Of a stretch of 64,000 bases of DNA, positions 1 to 12,999 are shown piece by piece; the stretch's first letter is position 1; each line of letters opens with the position of its first letter. Source of the DNA: Lagopus muta (taxonomy: Eukaryota > Chordata > Aves > Galliformes > Phasianidae); assembly GCF_023343835.1 (NCBI RefSeq), contig NC_064433.1, positions 29,884,214 to 29,948,213 on the forward strand. The letters run 5' to 3'. The position numbers and the translations under genes are program-made. The notes under the pieces were generated by a model. That model saw only the letters and a program-made list of their open reading frames with translations, had not been told where the DNA came from and did no database searches.

Positions 1-3000
1 ACAAAGCTGTGGCTGAAGCCTTCAACTGGCCTATCTATCTGGCTGATGTGAGAAATAAGATATTGATTTTTCTTATAGCAAACAATCAGAAAGTTTGAGA
101 AGCCACAAAGCTAGCAAGCAACACTGTTTATTATGCTCAAAGTAAAGATGTTGGAAAACTTCCACTATCACATATCTTTCTATTTACCAAATGCAACCTA
201 ATTCTGTTATTGACCAAAGAAATATAGAACAATGACTGCTAGAGTTGCTTCTGGTGGGAACCAACACAGCTAGAAACTGGCTTACGTACTGTAGTTTTCC
301 ATGTTACAAATAATATGTTCACTGAAAGAAAATAATTTCTTTTTAAAAAATAAACTCTGGATTTGCACTTTTTTCAGAATCACTCTATTAAATTAGAACT
401 CTTTTCATCCAGTATACTTCAAATTATCAATCTAAGAACCCAGAATGATCTCTTATCCAGAAAAGCGTACAGAAATTGAAATCTTGATGGAAAAATTCTA
501 ATTAAGAAACTACGAGATAAAGTCAAGAGTGCAGGTAAGAACTTGTGAGAAATGAAAAACACGGTATACAACATAACATCTCTAATTCTTTCCGCTCAAA
601 ATCTACATGAGTCAAAGAGAAGTCTGAAGATTTAGAAACATCAGTGGGAATGAGAAAGACATAACCTGCCTACAGTATTTGGCCTCAATAGAAAGTTTGC
701 ATTATTTTGTCCCTGCTAGAGAGACCTAGTATTTCAAGACTTTCTTACTAAATCAGAGAGCCCAGAGAGCAGCAGTGTCCACTAGGAGATCTTCCAATGA
801 GGGACCAGCACTCATATTGCAAGCATCTGTTCCTCTGACCAATGTTACTTCAGATAGCCTCTCAGCTTCTCTTCATTTAAATAAGTAAGTGTATAAACTG
901 TTCTGTTCCAATTGTGGGTGCACTAGCAGTGAGATGGTCATCGCACCAGAAGCACTACCCACAGGAGATGTGCACGCCCAGGTGAAGCTGCCCACCCCAG
1001 CCCTGCAAGCTGTGAAAAGCTTTGTTAGGAATGCTGAGGAAAACATGGTTGTGCTGCTGACAAGCATCTCCTCGAATCTTTCAAAGCAAGAATTCAAATG
1101 TGGGAACTGCCCCTGTGGCACCCTGATAGATCAGTCTTATTTTCAGACAAGCTGAGGTCTGTGTATTGAGGCATCTCACAGGGGAAATGACCAGGACCCT
1201 AACTTACAACTCAATACTGGGGTCTGTGTCAACCTGTGCCTTTTGGTGTTGAACACTACAGCTTCAGCTTTGGTCCATGACCCATAATGGTACAAAGGAC
1301 TCCCCGTCCCCAGATTGCCCTGGGAATTTTCACCCAACCCAGCAACAATTCACAGGTGTGCACTGGAGCTTAAGGGGCCCCTCCTTTGCTGGACTTCAGG
1401 ACTGGATTTTCTCTTTTATGGAGGCAACCTCTCCTGCTGAGCCAAGGAGGAGTCAGGGCTTTCCTAGGATAAGGGAAGATAGAGCTGCTCCATTTTTTAC
1501 CCAAAATACAGGGTCTATATCTGTGAATACTCCTTCCACTATGTTTTTCTGTTCAGGAGAGTACAATGTTTAGCTACAATCTATTCTGTCCTGGAAAACT
1601 TAGCAGAGGCTTAGCGATATCTTTGTCCTTATGAAACATTTCCATTTTGCTTCAAATATTCATTTTATCAGTATGAAATTCTGGCTGATTTTCAGTGCTG
1701 TTTCTTGCTAATACAGTTTATTACAACTGAAATCTAATGAGAGCTCTTTTCTGCAGACTCCCCTGTGGCAGGTAGCCACCGTAACTGTATGAGATCAGAC
1801 TGAACCTCCCTCTAAGCCAACAGTCACCCGAACATCATCTAGTTGATGTCAGTGCCAGTGTGGAGATGGTAAGGAGCGTTAGGTTACTTGACAAAGACAG
1901 TCCCCACGCACATACACAGAACACCACAGATGGGGGATATGAGCTGCTTGGCCTAACCAAAACCTGTGCAGTCATGCCCACAACTGATGAGCACTGCCTG
2001 TCCCAGCTTCTCACCAAACTTCACTTCCAGTTATGTCCCTGGGTGCAGGGCTATCTGGCCTGTGTTCGTGTGTAGGGGCTGAGTTCTGGAGTTGGCTGGG
2101 ATGAGGGATCCAGTCTGTTTGTTTCAGATGTGAGCATATGTTTGTGTGTGTGTCTCAGCTGTATATCCAAGCAGTATATTAAAAAACATATCAGGACAAT
2201 GTGGTTTCAAATGAACACTTCAGTATGAAGTTCCCATAACCTTTGACCCAATGAAGGCATGCCAGGAAGTTTTCTTGCTGTTTATGGAGCTTGTATTCCC
2301 CAATCTGATGTTGCCCGCTGCTACTGATTTGTGATGCCGACTTTTTTCTTCTTTTAGCCTTTAGATTCTAGCCTAGGAGCATATTTGTTCAACTAGGTTT
2401 GGGGTCATAAATAATTGAAATGCACTAAGAAATGGTAGTTTTGGCTGGCTGATTTATATAGTGAAGAGAGCAAAGCGGTTACGACCTTCTGGCTCTAACT
2501 TTGACAAGCATATAATTGGGAGACAAGAAAGAGGCTCAAAAGCATGCCAGTACACGGAAAACCAGCCACTTTTGCTTATGAAGACATGATAGTGTAAATT
2601 GCCTCTCCTGCATGCAATGTCTAATCTGTTTATTCATTTTTTAACAATCCTACTGGCTTTTCCACATTGCTGGATATTCCTTGATGTCTTGTTTGGTTTT
2701 GTTAGATTTTTGTTCAGAGAATATGACAGTAACACAAGCACGAGTGAAATCATTGTGTGTACAGTGCCAGAAACCTCCCAAGAACGCACAGGGAAGGAGC
2801 AGGGAAAAGGAAAAAAGAATAGGAAAAATGCCCAGGCTGAGCTTTTGGTTCAATTTCTCTTCCATTAGTGACCCTTAAAGAGAGACAAAGATCTCTCCAC
2901 ACTGAATTTGATCACTACCACTGAAGTAGAGGAAATTCCTTTGGTTGTATTCCTGGTCATTAGGACGTCTGGGTGAATTCGTGCTCTCTGTGGGGTTCAC

Positions 3001-6000
3001 TCGTTCTAATTCTTCCATGTTAGTGAAAATTAGTTGTGATCAGAAAGGAAGGGTCAACTTCCTTACCTGTCACCTGTCACCTAAATCTACTGTTAACTAA
3101 CTCTGGGAAGGAATCTACTGAGGTAATCAAGCCACTAGGATGCCACCGGCTCTGAACATCTGTGCTGATGTAATGCTTTCCACTACTTTATTATTTATGG
3201 AGACAAATTTAGCTCTAGTTTAAAATACATTGTTGTTTTTTGGGGGGGGAAAATAAACAAAAAACAAAACAAAAACAACACAGTGCATTAAGCATGAATT
3301 GTATGGAATTTTTTTGTCCTGCTACATCTTGATGCATACTATCAAATGCACTTTTTATCAGTCCTTGCAGCCCTTACACTCAATTTTTTATTAATGCTTC
3401 CCTTGTAATTCTATATTTGTTTCCAGAGTAGATGGAGAATAAAATGGGAGTTCTCCAGTGACTAATATGACATTTTTGAGTTCTCATGGATGTTAACAAA
3501 AGACTGCGCACTCCAGTGAATAAAAGCTATTTACTGTGTTAAAAATGACACTGAAATTGCATCCCATGTGGATCTTTTTTATTATTATTAAAGTTGTTCA
3601 TTAAATGCTTGTTATTTCCGGCAAAGCAATATTTTCAAAAAGATTAAGCGGTTCATAAATGAACAGGATAAGTTCATGATCAACTGTCATTCTGTAGTTT
3701 GATTATTTATGTCTGTGTGAGCAGTGCTGATGGCCTCTTGTCATTGGGCCCTCGGTCTGTAGTGATCAGCTTTCTAAGCCTCTAACCAAGGAAGATGTGA
3801 ACACCCAAACCATAGGGCTTGGGGGACACTTCTTCCCACCCACCTCATATCTCAAAGCCACTGGATGTCCAGGAATCCATGAGTCCTGGGCAAAAAGAGA
3901 CCGAGATGTACGTGCTCAAGGCTATGGCACCTTGAGGCAGATGGTTGGTTTGGTGGTGGGGAAGAGGTGGTGGCCAGGCTGAGGAAGAAACATCCTGAGC
4001 TCTGCCAGGCATTTCACTGCTGTGGCAGTGGGGTGGCATTGACATTTACCAATTCTTCTCACAATGAAGGAAAGAGCCGGGCTCAAACCCACAGAAAGCA
4101 AGACATGACTTACACTTCAGGGTCACCTAGAAGGACACTGAAATATGCCACTGTGATACAGCTTGGCTGAGTATGGCTTTTATTTAGACAAGTAACTCCA
4201 TCTTGTCCTAAGAAATCTTTGAAATAAAGCTTTTACATCATTTATTCCACTTCTCTGGATAATTACAATGTTGAAGAAAATAGTTCAGCAACAAAAATTC
4301 CCAAGTTCTGTTCATTTTTTTTCAGGTTGAACATTTTCTGACACCTACCTTGTGGATTCAGGCCATGACAAATAACATTATTTAAGCACAGCCTTTGGTT
4401 TGACTTACAATGTCACCATCCCACATAAAAAAGTGTTGCCAGTTATAAGAACACACATTATTCAAAAATCTTCTATATGTGTTTTCATTAAATACATTGA
4501 AAAAAATATTTAGTGCTTTAATGGGAATATATATATCACTGTAACATAGGCCAGTTATGAAAGAAATATAGATTTGAATTATTGTTACTGTGCAGAAGGT
4601 AAAAGTGATTGAAAAAATTATTTATACATATTCAGAGTTAAAAGGTAGTTTTGTCCCAGAATTATTATAAATGAGCTTTCCACTGCTTCAGAGTAGAGGT
4701 GTTGTTTTTTGTTTTTTATTTTTTGTTTTCTTTTTTTTTTTTCCTTCTGGATTTGAAGCTATTATTGTGACCAGAAAGAAGGGAGGGAAATTATACAGTC
4801 ATACAAATAGGATCAAAATTTGTTCCATTTGAACTTTAGCCTATGAACTAAATAAGATACGGATTAGCTCAGGCTACAGATCTGAGCAGACATAGGAAAT
4901 GTCAGCAATGTTAATGAGCGAGCAGACATTTATCAGGGAGCTGCTGTGAAAGTAATCTTCTTGCTGAGCCATTGAAGATAGGCAACCAGGTTGCACACGT
5001 AATTGGGGGCACCATGCGCACAATGAGGCGGAACAGACCTCCCTTTTCACAGAGGCAGTGCTACAGTCACATATATGCAAGTCATTCTGTTTCTTTGTGT
5101 GCGTAATTTTGTGCATGGCTGCCCCTAACCGTGCAGTGTTTGAGGGGCTGCACTGTATCAAATGGATCCTTTCATCTACAACACCTAAAGGGACGCAGCT
5201 AGAGCATTCTTGACGCTACCAACACCCAGCTCCCTCACAGGACCAAAATAGCTTCAAAACAGATTTGGCTTTATTCTTTGTGCCTCAGACAAACAAAATA
5301 GACCAACTATAGTCAGTGTCATTTTCAGTTTGTGTATATTTTTAGCTTCTTTGAACATCATCCCTGGGGAGAAAGGGATGGGAGGAAGACCGTGTTTGAA
5401 TCATGCCAGATAGGATGTGTAAGGGCTCAAAGGCCCTGCAAAACAAAGAAACAAACAAACAGCATGGGCTTATCTAAGGTTAATAGGAATCCTTCATTTA
5501 ACATGTACATAAATATTTTAGGGCCTGGGTCCCTCCACGAGGCAAAATCTCTGCTGACTTTCCTGGGATTCATTTACATCACAGCTGAGAGGAGGTGACA
5601 GCATCCATCAGCTGCTCCTCCATCACAGCTGGTCCCATGCTCAGGTGTGCTCCATCAGCCATGCCATGTGCTTAAAACTCAGAGCCAGATATCCCTCAGT
5701 CCAGAACACTCCTTCATCCTGAAGTTTTCCTTTAATGACTGATCTATATCTGCTCTGTTCAGTGGCTGCCTTGTCAGGATTTTCAGGTACAGCATTTAGC
5801 AAATACACTGTAAATTCACATCTATGTTTTCCTCTGATCTTGATCTTGCTAAACTCAGAGAGAAAATTTATTACCTAATTCACTTGAAACCAGTCTGTCT
5901 ATTTTGTTTTGTACATGAAAAGCATCTTGGTTACAGTGAAAGCTGTGCTTCTCTGTATTGTGATTAATGTCCATGTGTCTGTTTTGAGTCACACCATGCA

Positions 6001-6295
6001 GAAAATGGCTGCAGTTGACCTTGTATTGATTGATCGTTCAGAAATACTTGTAAAATGCATCAATGCAAAGATGCTGGAATGCAATAAAGCACAGAAAATA
6101 TTTCAAATGCATAATAAAACACAATTTTAGCTTCACCCTTAAGTGCACTGTGCCAAATTCAGCTCTCTGTAGGAAGAGAGGTAGGTCTGCTGCTGCTGAC
6201 CAGGTGTACCTGAGGATGTAAGAGATGGTAAGAGATGAACCGGGGAGAACTTCCATCCTTTACTTGATGCTGTAAAATATTATTCTGTTAAGATC
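1..6295. other. Noncoding sequence downstream of NELL2, no gene recognised
   Basis: Unique-looking AT-rich DNA on the 3' side of NELL2. All open frames are under 100 codons and show no recognised domain. A GC-richer patch at about 890-1160 is open on both strands (88 codons plus, 82 minus) but matches nothing I know. There is an A/C-rich stretch with a preceding G8 at about 3242-3282 and a T run at 4731-4742. No tRNA or other RNA gene was seen. Confidence 0.6.
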
Positions 6296-6355
6296 AGTGT
6301 CTCAAAGCTTACTGGGGACACAGATGAACTTGTTCAAGTCCAGTCCCCCCCACCC

Positions 6356-6668
6356 CGAAGGGAGGTTGTGATGAGGGGTTTGGCCTCTTCTTCCAGGCAA
6401 CAAACAGGACCCAAGGAAATGGCCACAAGTTGTACCAGGGGAGGTTCAGGTTAGACATAAGGAAGAACTTTTCTCTCAGAGTGGTCAGGCACTGGAATGG
6501 CTGCCCAGGGAGGTGGTGGAGTCGCCGTCCCTGGCAGTGTTCAAGAGGCATCTGGATGAGGAGCTGAGAGATGCGGTTTAGTGCTTATGGTAGCAGTGGT
6601 AATGGGAGGACGGTTGGACTAGATGATCTTGCAGGTCCTTTCCAACCTTGAGATTCTATTTTATGTAT
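6356..6668 (+). mobile_element. CR1 LINE 3' fragment
   Basis: This matches the 3' end of avian CR1 non-LTR retrotransposons in sense orientation. Landmarks in order are GGAGGTTGTGATGAGGGG, an AGGGGAGGTTCAGGTTAGACA block, a CACTGGAATGGCTGCCCAGG block, and the terminal GTTGGACTAGATGATCTTG followed by TCCTTTCCAACCTTGAGATT. It is 5'-truncated, as is usual for CR1, and lacks any intact reverse transcriptase or endonuclease frame. An 80-codon antisense frame across it is a shadow. The sequence remains close to the family pattern, so the copy is not among the oldest. Confidence 0.93.
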
Positions 6669-7054
6669 GAATCTTAAATTCTAACATCTGAAAAATGCTA
6701 AATGCAACAGGTGAGAAACTGTGTGCTATTAACCACTAGGAAGTTATTCAAATACATGGAGCATACAAAAATGATTTGAAAGATGCATGAATGGTGAAAA
6801 CATGCTGCAGGAGAAATAAAAAGATCGCTCAAACTGGCTTTATGAAAGTCTGGGTATCTGTAGCTTTGCTGAAAATTGATGAAGCATTTCAAAGTTTGGT
6901 GTGATTGAGGGATTTAGATCTGCAGGAATGAGGGTGCAAATTGACCTTTTGAGATGCAGGTTTTAGAAGTAGTTTCTGTCTGGCTTGTTGAATTTTTGGT
7001 GGTGGTTTGTTTCTGTCTGATTTTTGCTGTTGTGGTTTTTTTGGGTTTTCTTTT

Positions 7055-7074
7055 GGGGGGGGGGGGGGGGGGGG
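7055..7074 (+). repeat. Poly(G) run, 20 bases
   Basis: Twenty consecutive G, flanked by TTTT and AAAG. It is a potential G-quadruplex former and a likely sequencing or assembly length-error site. Confidence 0.97.
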
Positions 7075-8482
7075 AAAGAACTTTGATTTCCTATAATACT
7101 CATTCAGAAGGAAAGAAAGACCAAAGATAATTAGGATTTCAGCAGCAACTTTCTCAGTCTGGCTCAAGTCCCAAAGCAATAGAAAATACAGATGAGTTTG
7201 AACTGGCAGAATTAGGGCTAAAGTAAGAATTTGTCCAAACTCAGTGATGTTAATCATACAGTTACCAGTAAGCACAAGAAATGTACAGTGGAAATGTCTA
7301 TTTTGGGCTTTGTAAAAGGATGATTAACACTGGCTGAAACCTTTAAAGCAACCCAACCAATCTCCATCACAAGAAGTGATGAATTCAATGTAAGAAAGTT
7401 TGAAAGCGTAACAAAATGAAACAATCTGTCATGGGAGCCGTCAGTACTGTGCTGAGGCAGGCCAGCTCTGAAAGTGATCTGCCAGGAGTTCACCTCTGTG
7501 CCCACAGATGAGAAGAGGGAACAGCGTATAATTTTCTGAATAAAACAGCAAGCAGGGTGCAATGTAGTTACACAACCCAGTCTGCTGCCTTTTCCCCACC
7601 GTTTGCAGCCAAAAGAAGGCAACCCAATAGCTGTGTGGTGAAGGAGTTAATTTGCTGTGAGAAGGGTGTCAGAGGCAGAGCTCTTGCTGCTGGGGCCAGA
7701 GGGCAGGAGCTGCCTGTGGCAGCCAGGATGGGTTCAGGTGTGGCCTGCCTTTCTGCTGAGCTGGGCTGCTTCTGGGGGGATCACGAGCTCTGTGGGTTCC
7801 AGCTGTTTATCCTTTGAAGGAAGCATTGGCTGAGCAGCCTCTCAAGTTTACCAAGTGGAGAAACTGAATTATTTCTTCTTCTCCTGCTGTGTTTTTCACA
7901 AGAGCATCAGAGAGCATCAGACATAATAATTACCCAGAGGAAACTTAAAATGGCAAAAGCGGGCTAATTAAAAAAGGATCATTTAAGCTGCAGATACATT
8001 ACCCCTTCACATTGCTACTGGCAATGTCTATAAGGCCATATTCTCATAGTGTCTGCTTTAGATAAGCTTGAAAGTCAGTTTGTCAGCTGCCTGATCAGGC
8101 AAGGCAGGGGCAGAGGGTTCCTGCCCCAGTGCAGGCACTGACAGCCAAGTGTTGTCCATAGGACTTGCAACGAAACTGGGATTTCTTGCCTTGTGTGTCT
8201 TCAAGAGGAGTCAGTGTGAGCGTGGATGAAATGCTGCTCCTGGCTCTGGGGCCAGTGCCCACAGCTGCCCCGAGGAGGACAGGAGGCACCCACTGCAACC
8301 AGGACCAACTGTGGGAGAAAACTGGACGTTGTGATTGCTCTAAATATTTTTGTTTTCATTTTTATCAAAGTAGTCAAGAAGATAAACAGGAAAGGGCTTT
8401 GACATGCTAAGACAGATGAGATATTCAAAAGCAGCATCAGCTGCAGACTTTCTCATAATAATGCAGCCATCCAAAAAGCTAC

Positions 8483-8486
<4 letters not shown>

Positions 8487-8515
<29 letters not shown>
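8487..8515 (+). repeat. Poly(T) run, 29 bases
   Basis: Twenty-nine consecutive T between CATCC and ATCATG. No transcribed-gene-like sequence or target-site duplication was identified beside it, so it is treated as a simple repeat rather than a processed pseudogene tail. Confidence 0.96.
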
Positions 8516-8517
<2 letters not shown>

Positions 8518-11500
8518 CATGTCAGTGGTCATTAAGAGCAGGTATTTGTGATTTTACTGGTTGTTTTCTGTTTTGTTCCTCACCCCAATGAATGAAGTTG
8601 CATTCCCTCCCCACCATGAAATTGCACTTGAGTCAGTACATTGTTTCTGCTGTTCTGTTTGGATGGATGTTCTAGCTGTGCTGATGCACTTCTGCTTATT
8701 TTGGTTTTTAATGTGACTTAGTCCTAAAATAAGTCCTTAAAAATTTTCTTTTACAATTCCAAGCAATGGTGTTGATACTTAAATGACATCTGAGGAAATG
8801 TACTTCAAGTCTAAAATAGTAAAATGAGATTACTGATAAAAACTGATTTTAAGATGAAGAACAGTAATTGAGTTTGGCTCTTTTATGGATGAAAAATTAT
8901 GTGATCAATAGATTCTTACAGTTTGAAGTAATTAAAGTTTCACATTAGAGACGCAATCTATGAACAGATGAGTAGAATGAAGGGTGAAAATCTGTTATAT
9001 TAAATAATGTCTCTTTGGCATTTTCCAGACTGCAAACTGGCAGTAAGAAAATACTGATTAGTGTAGATCTAGATGTGTAAGTGATGTTAACAACCGATAA
9101 TTTAAATATATACATAAATGTTGTTTTTTTAATTAGAATGACAATTGTGAAAACAAACAAACAAAAGAAAGAAAAAACTCAAAAGTGAAATATTGACATA
9201 CTAATGACTATTCACATGGACAGGAGTTTGCAGCATGGTCTTTTTCCTTGCAGGCCCTCTCTAAATCTCTTCTTAGTGAGAAACCCAGCTATGCTCTTTG
9301 TCTTTCCTCCTAGGGCAGAGATTTGGCCACCACACTAAAGCAACAAGAAATTTTACATTTTTAATTAGTAGTTAAAATAGCAACAGAGGAGCTTGCTGAG
9401 GTTGTGAACATGTGGAACATGGTGGTGCTGCTGCTCTGGTTCAGGCAGAAGATGCAGCTGCAGTGGGACCTCCCTGGGCCCACAGTGGGACCACAGTGGA
9501 ACAGCCGTTTCTCCACAAGCTGTGCACTCAGCAGATGCCAAAGCTGCTCAAGTCTTCCTACTTACTTCCTATTCATATTTCTCTGAAACATTTCCTTAAA
9601 TATGTGGCAAAAGCTATCTGGTGACTTTGAGCTTAAATTATTAACTGGTCTGGGGACAAGTTAAACTGCATTTGCCTGTAAGTTAGTCTCACCATTAAAA
9701 AATAACTAGCTGAACTAAAGCTACTGCTATTTTTGTCTGAGAAAAGGAGGGAGGCCATGCAAGCTGAGTGCTGCGCTGAGTGCATGCAAGCTGAGTGATG
9801 CACAGGGACTCCTGCACTTCAAAGAAGACCCACAAGTTCAGTCTGTCCAGAGCATCCTGCACTGGAACACACACACCAACCACCCACTCCAGGTGAGACT
9901 CCTCCTGGGCATGGACAGGGCTCAGGAGCTGCCCCATCCACCTCTATATCTGAAGCTTTTGCTGCTGTGTCTACTTTGTGAAAAGCCTATGCTGGTACTG
10001 ACTGTGGGCAGCTATACAGTGCTCCCCACCTAAATATCCACTTCTTCATTCCTTAGAAAGAAGCAGTGCATTTCAACTGTGGCTAAACGACCATATTCCA
10101 CCAGTTGGGCTGGAAAAGTTGGATTATAGAGCAAAGGCATGCTGATAAGGAGGCTTGAGGCAGCCAGACCTCTGTTCTTTCCCCAGCCAGTTTTTGAGTG
10201 CTAGAATTGGCAGCAGCACAGCTAGTTCCCTTTTCTACAGCTTACCAACACTGCTGCTTTTTGTCATCCTGTTTCACCCCAGCACTGAATTCAGCATTGT
10301 AACTGAAGACATTTCTGCCTTTGTATCTGTAAGTCAATTAACTTAGGCCAATTACTCTGCAGAGAGGTGACAATTCCTTTATGGAAGTTATTGAATTCTA
10401 CTACAGCAAACAGTGTATCAATAATGAAAGGCCACTAAAAGAACACAATGTACTTGCATTGTTCAGAAATACAGAAATAGAATATATATTTTTTATGGAC
10501 TGTATTATCTGGTGGACATTTAGGCCTTCAAATTAGACATAAATTTTTAATAATACATAGATTTATTTTTCAAATAAAATGAAAAACATGCTACTAATTT
10601 GTGGCTTGACTGAACAGAATGGAGATAAGGAAGGGGGAGGGTGAAAGTGGATGACAGCGAAGGTCACCAAGATGTCTCATTGGACTTTGTTGACCTTTAG
10701 AACTCCCAACTGATTAGTAACCTTGAACACTGATAAATTAGACAATATTCACACACCCCATTTCCATTTTTCATTCAGCAGAGATTTCCAGCTTTGTTCA
10801 GCAAGGTAACTTCTGCTCTTCACATACACGTGGCACTGTCTCTCCAAGGTTTAGTTATTATGTTATGTTTCAATCCTTGGCTTTTAAGCCTGTTTCTTTT
10901 TGTATTGCACTGCGCTTCATAAACCTGCAATAGCACAAAGTTCTCAGATCACGGTAGACAACAAAAGGAGAGAGATGTTTATTTTCCATCTATCCATATT
11001 TTTAGTTTTGAATAAATGCTGGGATTAAGTACTGGTTTTCCGGTACTCCACTTCCAGGGAGTGACTCATATCTGTTACAAATCTAAATTCGGTGTCAGGG
11101 GATGCACCAAACCAAAGCAAGGGCAGGCACACTTGCCTCACCCATAGCTTACCTTTCCCTACACCCAAAATAGTGATGCTCACAGCTGTGACTGCCCTTC
11201 CTTCTGCCCACTCCACTGGTTTCAGTCAGTGCTTTCTGCACCATGCAGCAGTGCGTGAGGATTTTGTGCTTGAAAAATGTTCAGTCTTCTTTGTATCTTT
11301 CAAAATCATAAGTCTGGTTTTCATGTATTCCCTGCACCTATCTTTTTCTCTTTCTTTAATGAAAGTGAACTACAATTTCTAAACAGTAGCGCTGTCTGTT
11401 AAACCTTTTTTCAGAAACAGGTGTGCAGCTGCCACTGAAATCAACTGGAAATGTACCTCTGTGGCTGAGGACAAAACATGACCTCTGAGCAATTGCTAGC

Positions 11501-11832
11501 AGGCAAGAAAACACTGCACAGAAAGCAGCCTCCTTTTCAAGGAGCTTAAGAAACATTGATTGCAGCTTGCCAGGAACTGGACAAAACAGTAAATCCCTTG
11601 ACTACCTGTTATTTATGGACAGAGTGAGGAAAAAGGTTTGTTTGATTGGAATAATCTTCATAGTTTTAATGATCCAGTGTAAGCTGTCAACAAGATTTTG
11701 CGGGATTTCTTCAGATTTTTAGTGTCTTTGCTTTGTTTGTGCTGTTTGCATCCAAAGGCCTAGGATTTCCTGTATCCCCCTGCTTCAGAAATGTGCAGTA
11801 ATTGATAGACACCTGGGCTCAAGGAGATAATA

Positions 11833-11915
11833 GCATCACAGAATGATCTGAGTTGGAAGGGACTCTTAAAGGTCACCTTGTCCAACTCCCTACAACGAAC
11901 AGATACATGGTACAT
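11833..11915 (-). mobile_element. CR1 LINE 3'-end fragment, antisense
   Basis: A short piece that reads as the reverse complement of the CR1 3' terminus. It contains ATCACAGAATGATCTGAGTT, then GGAAGGGACTCTTAAAGGTC and CCTTGTCCAACTCC, which correspond to the canonical CR1 end written antisense. Only the last 80 or so bases of the element are present. The 5' break position is approximate. Confidence 0.85.
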
Positions 11916-12999
11916 GAAGTTGCATGGCATTCCTTTCATCTTCTGTATATGAAACACTACATGGTAGCATTTGCTGGAAGGAAAATACTACAGTTTTGTT
12001 AAAAACAAGTTCATAGATTTCCCTCATAATCTCTTGTTATGTGAGGGAAGTTTAGCCTGTGACAACTGAGAAGGTAAGAGAGATGCTAAAGACAAGGAAT
12101 GCACGTTGAAAAGAATGTGACTACTAAAGCACTGTTTAAAGGGATGGTGCCATTTGGGGCAGTTTCCTCCTCTTCTGTTTTGTTTTCACTTTTTGTGATG
12201 AATTCCTTATGTATTCAGCCTTTTCAGTCCTTAATTTCTAACCACTGCTTTATTCTTTATAAATAAATAAATAAGTCTCTTCCAGAATAAAATGGCTTTG
12301 GTCATGCAGCCTCTTTTATTTATTGTCCCAATAGTGCAGTAATGAAAATAGAGCTTGCATATTGAAGTGATCCCCATGCATTAAGATACTTTACACGAAC
12401 AACTGAAACAGCTGTGGAGCTTATGGAGAAACAAACCTGCCTAGGGCAGCTGGAGAGATCAAGAATCTAGAGAGCATCCCTTTTGTCTGAACACAGATGT
12501 AAGTCACACAGAAATGGTCTGTACCCACTCTGGGTGGCAGCATCTCACTGGCATGTAGAGTCAGATCTTTGGGCGCATAAATTGTTCTGTTCAATCCATT
12601 GACTCACACGCATGAAGTTAATAAGATAAGAAATGACAGGCATAGGGTTGTGCTGGGCAAAAACTCCCACATGCTCCTTTCTAATGCCAGTATTCTTCTC
12701 TATGTGGAGGAACAGTAGAATTGCCCAGCTGCCCAGGCATGATAACAAAGGATTAAAAACAACGACACACATGAAAAAAAATGATACCCTTGAAAAAGAA
12801 AGAGGACACAAACAGAAACTTAAGGTAAGAGAAATATTTATTTAAATTTGCACAATAACGAGCTTATACTGAACAAATTCAATCAAGAAATAATAGTAAG
12901 TGCAGTAAAACAAGGAAATATTGATGACTTTTCCCATCAGAAAACATTAAGAAGCCATGCCTGTGCATTACAGTTTTTGTTTCTAGTTTTTTTTTTTTT
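11916..12999. other. Noncoding sequence just beyond the probable NELL2 3' end
   Basis: AT-rich, with short A and T runs (for example A8 near 12774) and several minus-strand AATAAA hexamers, such as near 12838 and 12312, that could serve as more distal poly(A) signals. No coding signal was recognised. Confidence 0.5.

Larger units (their letters stand above)
6669..11832. other. Noncoding sequence downstream of NELL2 with homopolymer tracts
   Basis: No gene was recognised. It contains the G20 run (7055-7074), the T29 run (8487-8515) and a GC-richer patch at about 7600-7820. There is a small direct duplication of a CATGCAAGCTGAGTG unit near 9755-9805. Open frames reach 128 codons at 6889-7275 on the minus strand, but that one is a low-complexity frame through the G run (poly-Pro) and is not credible as a gene. 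Confidence 0.6.

Noticed and set aside
6309-6551. 80-codon minus-strand frame
   Set aside because: It lies antisense within and beside the CR1 fragment; a shadow of a repeat.
6889-7275. 128-codon minus-strand frame with a proline run
   Set aside because: The proline run is the G20 tract read in antisense. No domain was recognised, and the frame depends on the exact length of an unstable homopolymer.
7254-7622. 122-codon minus-strand frame, considered as a gene downstream of NELL2
   Set aside because: No domain, no supporting splice structure and unremarkable composition; consistent with a chance open frame in 64 kb.
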